DNA of 64,000 nucleotides. Source: Edolisoma coerulescens (taxonomy: Eukaryota > Chordata > Aves > Passeriformes > Campephagidae). The translations under genes were made by a program, and so were the position numbers. The stretch is from positions 808,356 to 872,355 of the forward strand of contig VWZW01001657.1 of the NCBI GenBank assembly GCA_013397115.1. The letters are read 5' to 3'. The notes under the pieces were generated by a model. That model did not search any database. It saw only the letters and a list, made by a program, of their open reading frames with translations, and was not told the origin of the DNA. Below are positions 24,353-34,400 of the stretch, in pieces (the stretch's first letter is position 1; each line of letters starts with the position of its first letter).

Positions 24353-25499
24353 ACCACATGTATATGTGATACACGGATTTTCTGTAAAGTTTCAAATGAT
24401 AAATGTTCAGGTTTTATTGATCCCGAGCCATCAACTTCATAGCATTGTTCACCTGTGAGGACAGGAGTCCCTGCTGTCCCCACAACATAGCATGGGAACA
24501 CCATGGGTTTACCCCAAGAAATTGCATGAACTGGCAGCAGAGGGGCGGCCCTGCTGAGCCCCAGGAGAGCATGTGAGACCTGAGGGTGTCCAACACTTCA
24601 TCAGCACCATCCCTGGCAGCGAGACAAGGGCTGCATGTGCTGGCATATGGGACAGCTTGTGCCTATTCACTGTGGCAGCCTCAGGACAGTGGCCTGACAT
24701 CATTGTCACACGGCTGCTGTTGATGTTGATTATTTCCATACTAGCACCTTATGGAGTAACAACTGATTCTGCTGTTTCTACCCCAGTTCTGCTGCTGTTT
24801 CTACCCCAGTTCTGCTGCTGTTTGCTCACACACACCGAGGCAAAAGCACTGCGTGCCTGCAGAGTTCATTACCCAGGAGGGCTCTCCGAGCTGGCAGGCG
24901 TACACCCCGCAGCCTGTGATACCTCTCTTCTGTGAAGAAAGCACAGCTGCTCCTCCGAGCACCTTCACCCTCTGAGAGCCCTGCAGGCAGCAAGAAACTC
25001 CTCGGGCATGAACGGAGCACACAGGCAGTGCAAGCAGTGCCTATCAGTATGAGGAGCTTACACCTACCCCGTGACGCAGGGGGCACCCCACAGTCTCACA
25101 AGCAGGAGGAACAGAGGTTGCTGCGAGACTTGCACAGCTCTGTATCTTGTTCCTAGGTGATCTCTTGACCTTCTCCTTTCCCAGGGCTTCTGAGCTTTCA
25201 AAGTACAGTGATGCTCAAGGTAGTCTGGGGATGACAGTGCCTTCTCTGACTTGTCTATGAGGTTTTTCCCCACAGCATAAGGATCACTCCTTTTCTGTAA
25301 AAATAATCTTTTACGAGGCTGTGTCTTACCTGGGGAGGAAAAGTACACATCCTGCCTCCGAGGTGTGGGAGGCAGGAAAGCGGGTAAATAAGTGCTCAGG
25401 GGATAGCTCAAAGCTTACAGGGAATCAGGCCATTTTCAATGGTCCAGCCTTCCAGCTAATCTTCCACCAGCAGCATTTAACCAGCTCCTCTGCTGGAAG
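24353..25499. other. Intergenic, unidentified
   Basis: No gene was recognised. A 23-bp unit ending TTTCTACCCCAGT is repeated about 2.5 times at 24768-24825. The minus strand at 24405-24700 has a moderately long open stretch with an AATAAA on the same strand near 24412. That could be an unrecognised old repeat or a processed copy, but I cannot name it. Confidence 0.5.
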
Positions 25500-25786
25500 G
25501 AGGAGGGGGGTGTTCGGACTGATGGTGTTTGTCTTCCCAAGTCACTGTCACATGTGATGGAGCCCTGGTCCCCTGGATATGGCTGAACACCTGCCCACCC
25601 ATGGGAAGCAGTGAATTCATTCCTGGTTTTGCTTTGCTGGCATGAACACCTTTTACCTTCCTGATTAAACTCAATCCAAGAGTTTTCTCACTTTTACCCT
25701 TCCAGTTCTCTTCCCGATCCGGCTGACGGGGGAGTGAGGGAGCGGCTGTGAGGGGTTTGACTGCTGGCTGGGGTTAAACCTCGACA
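25500..25786 (-). mobile_element. ERVL-type LTR fragment, antisense
   Basis: Read on the minus strand from 25786, it starts TGTCGAGGTTTAACCCCAGC, continues through a CACAGCCGCTCCCTCACTCC-like stretch and a GAGAACTGGAAGGG stretch, and then includes TTCCCATGGGTGGGCAGGTG and GGGAAGACAAACACCATCAG. These are landmarks of a common avian endogenous-retrovirus LTR. The 3' part is missing or too diverged beyond about 25500. There is no coding capacity. The same LTR type occurs in sense orientation at 42261-42665. Confidence 0.75.
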
Positions 25787-26305
25787 GGCAAAAGCCTCAG
25801 TCCTGCCTTTGACACTTCTTGCAGAGCAAGGTTACAGGAACCAAATACCACAAGGTAATTTAGGTGGGGACTTTGCAGCACACGAGATAATATCAGGCTT
25901 TCACCTAGCATGTGATAAGAGCAGGCACAACAGGCAGTTCTTATAAAGCAGCTTAAACTTCCTTAATTACACCCCAGCATATTTTGCGTCTCTTAACCTG
26001 CCCTAGTTTCTCCTGGTAAAGCACTCATTGAACTGTTGGGGGGGAGGGGGGGTTATATTTTTCTTATTTACTATTTTGAAGTAAACACCAAAGTATGATT
26101 TACAGCACCAAGACACAGACTAAGTTGGTCACACCAATAAATAAATGAGATTCTAATATAGCAATGAAACAGTTTTCATTTCACCCCAGTAATACTGATT
26201 AAAGAAAAAGTCCTTCCCTTCAGGTATATCATTCATATAGAATCTTCTTGTCTGGTTTCATTTCCCAAAGATACTTTATAGTACTTTAGGACAGTGGTTA
26301 TATAA

Positions 26306-26351
<46 letters not shown>

Positions 26352-26352
26352 G
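26306..26352. repeat. Compound (CG)n(TG)n(TA)n dinucleotide repeat
   Basis: An unbroken alternating purine-pyrimidine tract runs through about 7 GC, 9 TG and 7 TA steps. Such tracts are the classic Z-DNA-prone sequence and are length-polymorphic. Confidence 0.95.
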
Positions 26353-26878
26353 TACACATTTGTATTTATATAGCAAATAATACATTCACCTTCAGATTTA
26401 TTTATTCTTACTTAAGGGCTATTCCAAGCAGTGTGTTGACTGACAGACAAATCACTCTAAAAGTGCTCGTAACTTACAAATCAATTGCTCTGCAAATTAA
26501 TGAATGTTCTGAGCCTCTCACAGGCCTGTGTTAGACTTCCAGCTTGAGCTAAACCTCAGCTCTGAGATGGACTGAAGATAGCTGAGCATTGATCTCAGTT
26601 TCGTTTTCTGAGGTTTTATTTCACGTATTCTGTCTTAGCTGTGACATTCAGATAAAACACTGCAGCTTATTGTGAAGAAACCGAAACTTCAGATTTGCTG
26701 ATCTTGTTTTGAACTGAACAGCCCTTAGTTCATTAATGATCATAGAGCCCTTTATCTGTTCCCATTTTTCACATGGGGAAATGAGTTATGAGGGTTTGCT
26801 TGATACAATAGCTTGAAGTGGGCATCCAGTGTATTAAAATTCAGAACTTGCTGCTAAAACCCATGCACCAAATATGCA

Positions 26879-28905
26879 TTTTTGTCCCTGACAGAGTCAG
26901 AGGCTGGGAAGGCAGTCAGTGAATCTGCACTGCTGGAAAGGAAGAGTTATCATTTCCTCAGTGAAAGGCTGGGTCAGGAACTTTTCTGCCTGTTTCAAGA
27001 CAGCAGGAATCAGACAGCTGTCAGGCTGTAAACTATTTTTTTTCTTATTTTTCTGGGTTGCATGTATGTATTTATTACCAGCACTTCCCAGGGATGGTAT
27101 TTCATTTCCTCTAGAGTTAGAAAGTGTGTAGGAAACATAGTCAGAGTGTCAGTGCTGGAAAAAATGCTTCAGAATTAAGGTAATAAAAAATCTCCCTGCA
27201 GATCCGTTTTCCCCAACCCCACCAGAGATGTCTGCAAGACACCGGATAGCTCATTTTAAACCAAACATTCCACGCTGCACAGTCCGGTGACAGGCAGGAA
27301 ATTAAAGACTCTTTTCCAATCACAGTGTATATTTACGAGCAAGTTAACTTCCAGGTAGCAGCTAAATTCTTGTATTCCCTAACATGTATGTAAATGCTTG
27401 TGTTTAATGTTTCAATAGTAAACTAAATTGCAGTGAAAAACCACAAAACCACACCAAAATTTCCTCACTTTAAGAGTAACACACGGGAATTTCCACAATT
27501 ACATGTAGCTTACAGAAAGAGAGAAGTTCTGCAGCCTTGCTAATACACTCTGAACTTCCTTTAAAGGATGAAAAATAAAGAAAGACTTGCCTGCAGGCAG
27601 CAAGAAAGAAGACACTTAGAAGACTTTAGAGTAAGTTTTCCAAATACAGACATTTCAGAAAGGAAACATGATAAATGGGAGAGGGCATCCACATGAGAAT
27701 TTCAGCTTTTTAATATAAGATTCTGGATTTAAATGAACAATAAATATATGACAGGTTTTTCATGTTCAGGAGCAGTGGGGGAATGGAGGATGAAGAGACG
27801 TGGTTCCTGTCCTTACACAACAGGTTCATGAGTAAACCCCATGCCCAGGAAATTGAGCATTTAGTCTTTCCTTGGTTTGTGAATGGTTACTTCAAAAGAG
27901 ACTTTTGGCAAAGCTAAACTCCAGACACAAAGAAACTTCAGCTTCCAAGATGGAGGTTATGCCCAAATTCTAGACCAGAGCTTCTAGGTTCAACCTAGGT
28001 CACAGTAACTGATCTATAATTACATGGCACTTTATCACAAAAGTGAGGGGAGAAAGTGGAAAAAAAAAACCGTTACAAATTCTTGCTGGAAAGCCCAGAG
28101 TTGTGAGCAGTAGGTGGGAGACCTTGCCATGTCCTGCCACCGGCGGTGGGCTTCCCTTGGGCTGCAGACAGTCAGGAGAGACTGCACAACCCTCAGGGGG
28201 GTGTGACGTGTACTGACTGTGCTCATACCCTTGTGTACTGAACACGGGCCAGTGTGTGCCCAGTGACATCCTGGCCCATGTCAGGAATAGCGTGACCAGC
28301 AGGACCAGGGCAGCGATTGTCCCCCTGTGCTGGGCACTGCTGACGGGCACCTCGAGGCTGTGTGCAGCTCTGGGCCCCTCAATTCAGGAAGGACATTGAG
28401 GGACTGGAGCGAGTCCAGAGAAGGGAATGGAGCTGGGGAAGGGGCTGGAGCCCCAGGAGCGGGTGAGGGAGCTGGGAAAGGGGCTCAGCCTGGAGAAAAG
28501 GAGGCTCAGAGGGGACCTTGTGGCTCTGCATAATTCCCTGACAGGAGGGAGCAGCCAGGGGGTTCAGGGTCTGCTCCCAGAGAACAGGGACAGGACAAGG
28601 GGAAACAGCCTCAACCTGCACCAGGGGAGGTTGGATATCAGGAGGAATTTCTTCACAGAAAGGGTGATTAGATATTGGAATGGGCTGTCCAAAGAGGTGG
28701 TGTCCAAAGAGTCACCATCCCTGGAGGTCTTTAAGGAAAGACAGGACTTGGCACTCAGTGCTCTGGTCTAGGTAACATGGTGGTGTTTGGTCATAGGCTG
28801 GACTCAATGATCTCAGAGGTCTTTTCCAACCTGTGTGATTAAACATCAGCTTATTGCACCAGGTGAGGAAAAGTTTCCTGGGAAATAAAGTTATTGGTGC
28901 TATCA
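26879..28905 (+). repeat. Tandem duplication, copy 1 (2,027 bp)
   Basis: This block recurs at 28907-30933 at a constant offset of 2,028. By eye only two substitutions separate the copies: T27147 against G29175, and C28330 against T30358. The copies meet at a single N (28906). The block contains unique intergenic DNA followed by a CR1 3' end. Identity this high with an ambiguous base at the joint suggests two haplotypes placed in tandem by the assembler. Confidence 0.95.
28236..28840 (+). mobile_element. CR1 LINE 3' end, sense (in copy 1)
   Basis: The landmarks are GACATCCTGGCCCATGTCAG, GCAGCTCTGGGCCCCTCA, GAGGCTCAGAGGGGACCTTG, GGTTGGATATCAGGAGGAAT and GAGGTCTTTTCCAACCTGTG. In frame it gives residues typical of the C-terminal end of the CR1 reverse-transcriptase ORF (RLRGDLVALHNSL, LDIRRNFFTERV, SPSLEVFKERQDLALSALV). 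It is 5'-truncated and ends at GTGTGATT with little tail. The same element appears at 30264-30868. Confidence 0.9.
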
Positions 28906-28906
28906 N
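28906..28906. other. Single ambiguous base at duplication joint
   Basis: A lone N sits exactly between the two copies of the 2,027-bp block. It is an assembly mark and not biology. Confidence 0.95.
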
Positions 28907-30933
28907 TTTTTGTCCCTGACAGAGTCAGAGGCTGGGAAGGCAGTCAGTGAATCTGCACTGCTGGAAAGGAAGAGTTATCATTTCCTCAGTGAAAGGCTGG
29001 GTCAGGAACTTTTCTGCCTGTTTCAAGACAGCAGGAATCAGACAGCTGTCAGGCTGTAAACTATTTTTTTTCTTATTTTTCTGGGTTGCATGTATGTATT
29101 TATTACCAGCACTTCCCAGGGATGGTATTTCATTTCCTCTAGAGTTAGAAAGTGTGTAGGAAACATAGTCAGAGGGTCAGTGCTGGAAAAAATGCTTCAG
29201 AATTAAGGTAATAAAAAATCTCCCTGCAGATCCGTTTTCCCCAACCCCACCAGAGATGTCTGCAAGACACCGGATAGCTCATTTTAAACCAAACATTCCA
29301 CGCTGCACAGTCCGGTGACAGGCAGGAAATTAAAGACTCTTTTCCAATCACAGTGTATATTTACGAGCAAGTTAACTTCCAGGTAGCAGCTAAATTCTTG
29401 TATTCCCTAACATGTATGTAAATGCTTGTGTTTAATGTTTCAATAGTAAACTAAATTGCAGTGAAAAACCACAAAACCACACCAAAATTTCCTCACTTTA
29501 AGAGTAACACACGGGAATTTCCACAATTACATGTAGCTTACAGAAAGAGAGAAGTTCTGCAGCCTTGCTAATACACTCTGAACTTCCTTTAAAGGATGAA
29601 AAATAAAGAAAGACTTGCCTGCAGGCAGCAAGAAAGAAGACACTTAGAAGACTTTAGAGTAAGTTTTCCAAATACAGACATTTCAGAAAGGAAACATGAT
29701 AAATGGGAGAGGGCATCCACATGAGAATTTCAGCTTTTTAATATAAGATTCTGGATTTAAATGAACAATAAATATATGACAGGTTTTTCATGTTCAGGAG
29801 CAGTGGGGGAATGGAGGATGAAGAGACGTGGTTCCTGTCCTTACACAACAGGTTCATGAGTAAACCCCATGCCCAGGAAATTGAGCATTTAGTCTTTCCT
29901 TGGTTTGTGAATGGTTACTTCAAAAGAGACTTTTGGCAAAGCTAAACTCCAGACACAAAGAAACTTCAGCTTCCAAGATGGAGGTTATGCCCAAATTCTA
30001 GACCAGAGCTTCTAGGTTCAACCTAGGTCACAGTAACTGATCTATAATTACATGGCACTTTATCACAAAAGTGAGGGGAGAAAGTGGAAAAAAAAAACCG
30101 TTACAAATTCTTGCTGGAAAGCCCAGAGTTGTGAGCAGTAGGTGGGAGACCTTGCCATGTCCTGCCACCGGCGGTGGGCTTCCCTTGGGCTGCAGACAGT
30201 CAGGAGAGACTGCACAACCCTCAGGGGGGTGTGACGTGTACTGACTGTGCTCATACCCTTGTGTACTGAACACGGGCCAGTGTGTGCCCAGTGACATCCT
30301 GGCCCATGTCAGGAATAGCGTGACCAGCAGGACCAGGGCAGCGATTGTCCCCCTGTGTTGGGCACTGCTGACGGGCACCTCGAGGCTGTGTGCAGCTCTG
30401 GGCCCCTCAATTCAGGAAGGACATTGAGGGACTGGAGCGAGTCCAGAGAAGGGAATGGAGCTGGGGAAGGGGCTGGAGCCCCAGGAGCGGGTGAGGGAGC
30501 TGGGAAAGGGGCTCAGCCTGGAGAAAAGGAGGCTCAGAGGGGACCTTGTGGCTCTGCATAATTCCCTGACAGGAGGGAGCAGCCAGGGGGTTCAGGGTCT
30601 GCTCCCAGAGAACAGGGACAGGACAAGGGGAAACAGCCTCAACCTGCACCAGGGGAGGTTGGATATCAGGAGGAATTTCTTCACAGAAAGGGTGATTAGA
30701 TATTGGAATGGGCTGTCCAAAGAGGTGGTGTCCAAAGAGTCACCATCCCTGGAGGTCTTTAAGGAAAGACAGGACTTGGCACTCAGTGCTCTGGTCTAGG
30801 TAACATGGTGGTGTTTGGTCATAGGCTGGACTCAATGATCTCAGAGGTCTTTTCCAACCTGTGTGATTAAACATCAGCTTATTGCACCAGGTGAGGAAAA
30901 GTTTCCTGGGAAATAAAGTTATTGGTGCTATCA
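28907..30933 (+). repeat. Tandem duplication, copy 2 (2,027 bp)
   Basis: This is the second copy of the block at 26879-28905, in the same orientation. Its right end is followed by unique sequence leading to the PANK3 CpG island. It contains no gene; the short frames in it repeat those of copy 1. Confidence 0.95.
30264..30868 (+). mobile_element. CR1 LINE 3' end, sense (in copy 2)
   Basis: It is identical to the CR1 at 28236-28840 except for T instead of C at 30358. It is the same insertion carried along in the tandem duplication and not an independent transposition. Confidence 0.9.
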
Positions 30934-31235
30934 TTGAAGTCCAGGCACCAGCACAGGAAAGGAGCCATTTCCCAAACTGCTCTGGTGCTTAATAGCAGGA
31001 GCACTTCAGTCACAGCGTGGGGAAATGAAAGCAAACTTCATCTGCCCGTTTTATTTAGCGACACAAAGCATTCCGTGGCTCTCGCACCCCCGCAGCGCAC
31101 GAACCCCGGGTCCCGAGACCGGCTGCAAGGGAGGCTGTCACAGCAGCGCGGGGCCTCCGCCCGCTCCCCCTGCCCGCGGCCCGCTCCCCGCGGCCCCGGC
31201 GCGGCGATTGGCGGCGGGGCCGTGGGGTGAGGGCC

Positions 31236-31335
31236 NNNNNNNNNNNNNNNNNNNNNNNNNNNNNNNNNNNNNNNNNNNNNNNNNNNNNNNNNNNNNNNNN
31301 NNNNNNNNNNNNNNNNNNNNNNNNNNNNNNNNNNN
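31236..31335. other. Assembly gap (100 N)
   Basis: Exactly 100 N occupy this interval, the conventional length for a gap of unknown size. It interrupts the PANK3 CpG island 115 bp before the start codon. GC-rich island sequence often drops out of short-read assemblies. Confidence 0.98.
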
Positions 31336-31450
31336 ATCAGGAGAGCGAGGCCCGGCCCCGCGGAGCCGCCGCCGCCGCTGCCCGCCCCATCAGGCGAGCG
31401 GCAGGAGACCCGCCCCGGCCGGCAGCGAGCCGGGCCGCCGCCGCAGCGCC

Positions 31451-31478
31451 ATGAAGATCAAGGATGCCAAGAAGCCGT
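31451..31478 (+). CDS. PANK3: PANK3 coding exon 1
   Basis: The exon encodes MKIKDAKKP plus the first base of a serine codon, before a GTAAGG donor. The ATG has G at -3 (GCGCCATGA). The short N-terminus is what distinguishes PANK3. Confidence 0.93.
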
Positions 31479-34400
31479 GTAAGGCCGGGCCGGGGGAGGC
31501 GGCGCGGGGGGCGCGGGGCCGCGCGGCGGGCGCTGCCCATCCATGGATCCGAGAGATGCCCGCAGAGACGCGTCTCGCTCCTGTGCGTCCCTCTGAGGGA
31601 GGTGTCGGGGTTCAGGTGATCTTCAGTGCTGGCGTCGGAAGGACTAGAGTAGAAAGTGATATAATGAGTTTCTTGGGGATGGGTGCTGTATTTGATGGAG
31701 ATGGCACTTAACCAGTGTGCTGAGCACCTGCGCCGGTGGCTGCAGTTGCTACAGTTTTGTTTTTTAAGGGCTAATCAACTTCTAGTTCTTTTTAGAATAT
31801 TTACTAATATTTGGATATAAGTCTTTCATTAAAACACGCTGAATGCTCCCCTTTAATAATCACAGCTGTAATAATATTTCTTACTATGCGTTATTCTGGA
31901 GTGCCATGTTTGTTTTGGAGAGTGCAAACATGGTTCAGAGTCAGGTGAATATAAACAAAATGTCTTAAGATTACAGCTGCTTCTTGGGAAGAGAGATTTG
32001 GCTTGAGTACAGTTAATCTGCATGCAGGTGATGTGCTCTCAGTGTAACAGATGCACAGCTGTGCAAGTCAACACACCTGTCAAGCTCATACAGGTGTGCC
32101 TTAGCTGAAAGGGATGCAGGTATTGCTCCACTGAGTTTAGCATCTTTTTCTTTGTCATCATACTTAAAGACTTACTTTCAGGATGGGTTGCTGGATAGCA
32201 AAGATGGCTAGTCCCAAATTTCTAGGCCTAGGGTTGTTCATATGGCATGCTTGGCTAATGAACAGCATACAACTAAGAGTATGGGAAGTCGATGTTTTAA
32301 GTGTATTTTTTGAGCAGACTAAAAAGAAGATCACCAAGCGCATATTTAACACAGGAGGTATTAGCATACCTCTAGAAATAGCTGTAAAGGCTTTGAAAGT
32401 ACGTTGTTTCTTGTGGTCTGTTGGGGAAACCCTAAATACGCATCTTGTAGCACACAATTAACCATCAGCTCTTGTTAGTGCCAGTGTGTGGAAATTGCTG
32501 AATGGACTGTAATGATGTTTATGGAGAGTAGAGTTCAGGCAGCATTCTTTTCCCCTGGCATAATATTAAGAAATGTTATCAAGACAGCAGTGTCTGGCTG
32601 TAGAATGTTATAGTGGTTTGAGAATTCGAATGGTGAGACTGTGGCTGCTCCTACAGCAGAAACCTGCTCGTTTCAGGACTGTCTCTGCTGGACCTCAAAG
32701 CCTTGTTTTCTGTAGTGGCGGATTTAAGCCTCATGGTTAAATAACAGTGCAAATGCTATCAAGAGGTTTTAACTGCTCAAATGTGCTACAGTTGTAGTTG
32801 CACTCTTCCAGTTCTTGAATTTGAACTTTGATGTTGGTTTCATGATGGGAATTAGAAACAGTTGGAACTGCATAAGCAGGAGGGGAAGAATAGAGTGTCA
32901 AACTACGTTGTTTATTTCTTCTTGACTCTTGAACATACTTTGGAGCTGGTGGCTTTTTAAAAGATAATAGCACAGAGTTTCTTAGGCAGTGAACTTTAGA
33001 CTCAATCTGCAGATTTCTGCTCCTGGTTAGTCACACTGAGAGAGCAGCTGAATGTTTGAAGAGGAGCAGATCCACCGAAGTAGTGAAGATGGAAATTGAT
33101 GTTCAGGGTCTCTGGTACCCAGATACTGCTGTCAGTTTGGCTTAAATGCTCACATTGACATGAAAGCTGAGTTGGGCTCACAGTACCACTTTTAGGCTGT
33201 TTACAGATTATTTGGCTAAGACACTTCTAGACACTTTTCAACACAATTACTGAGTGTACATTCCTTAGACCAAGTGAGTGCCTAATCATCTGTGGTGCAG
33301 CCAAATGGGATTCTGGGGAAAAATGGGTGATTGTTACTTAACTTAAGAACCTGCAAAGTAGAATTGAGCAGATTGCTTTAGTCTGCCTGTACTTTATCTG
33401 TGATGTTTAGATCAGGAAGGAAGGCCTGATTGTAGTGAACTGGCATGAGAGAGGTGAGGGTAAAATGGAGACACCAAACCAGTTCAGAGTCCCTGATGTG
33501 GATACACTGCCTAGACATGCTTGTGGGGTCCTCCCTTGCAGATCTTCACCTGACTAATGCTGTCGCTAATTTGTTGGAGTAAAAACTGTGAGGAATGGAG
33601 CAGAATTTATGGAACACAGCTTCTGAGATTGGCTGTCTTGAAAGAGGCTAGTAAAGGGCCATTTAAATCTCAGCTGATGGTGATGAGAGGAGTCAGGCAT
33701 TTTAAAGGAGTATAACAGAAATTCAAATCAGGAAAACCTTGTACTAAGTTAGTGTAGCAGTGGAAGCTGGAGAGGTTGTGGAGACTCCATTTTTGGAGGA
33801 TTCTTGAAAAACTTCTGAGGCCTCGAAGTGTTGACTGGACAAAGCTGTAGCTGACCTCATCTAGTGCTGGCAGTTTTCCTGCTGGTGTAACTGAGAGGTC
33901 AGACCAGATGACCTCCAGAGGAACCTTCCAAGCAGCAGTTGAATGATAGCTCTTCTGAGGAAATGCCCGTGGGGAAGAATGGCTGGCAATTTTCAAGGAA
34001 ATTTCCAAAGGTTATTTGTGGGTTGAGATGATAAATGTGAGAGCAGCGAGTCTTGCAGAGCTGCTGCTGTGTGGGATCTGCCCAAGGGGAAGAGAGCAGG
34101 AACTCATTCAGCGAGAGCTGTGCGTGTTGGCGGGGGAAGGCGAGAGCCCTGTGCCAGGGTGCTGCGCTCTCCAGGGGAGCTGCAGCCCTTCCTCTTGGCT
34201 CTGGAGTGCGGCGGAGTGCTGAAGGAGAGGCACAGACTTCGAGCGTTTAATACGCTGTGTATGTTACTTTTTGCAGTTTGTTCCTTTTGATTGTTTCTTG
34301 AAAATAGTTTGAGAACAAATGCCTGCATTTTCCTTGAGATGAATTGAGACACACTAATTTATGAATGTACATTGCGGAGATTTGCAAAATCCTGCATCAA

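Larger units (their letters stand above)
31080..31620 (+). promoter_or_regulatory. PANK3: PANK3 CpG-island promoter
   Basis: The sequence is very CG-rich on both sides of the gap. An inverted CCAAT box (ATTGG, 31207-31211) lies in a GCGGCGATTGGCGGCGG context typical of NF-Y sites in TATA-less housekeeping promoters. The PANK3 start codon is at 31451. The transcription start cannot be placed because 100 bases are missing from 31236. Confidence 0.75.

Noticed and set aside
28427..30799. Repeated 114-residue frames at 28427 and 30455
   Set aside because: These are the C-terminal end of a CR1 reverse-transcriptase ORF in a truncated element, seen twice because of the tandem duplication. They are not host genes.
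31025..31711. 228-residue frame across the PANK3 start region
   Set aside because: It runs through the 100-N gap as unknown residues and overlaps the real exon 1 in a different context. It is an artefact of GC richness and the gap.
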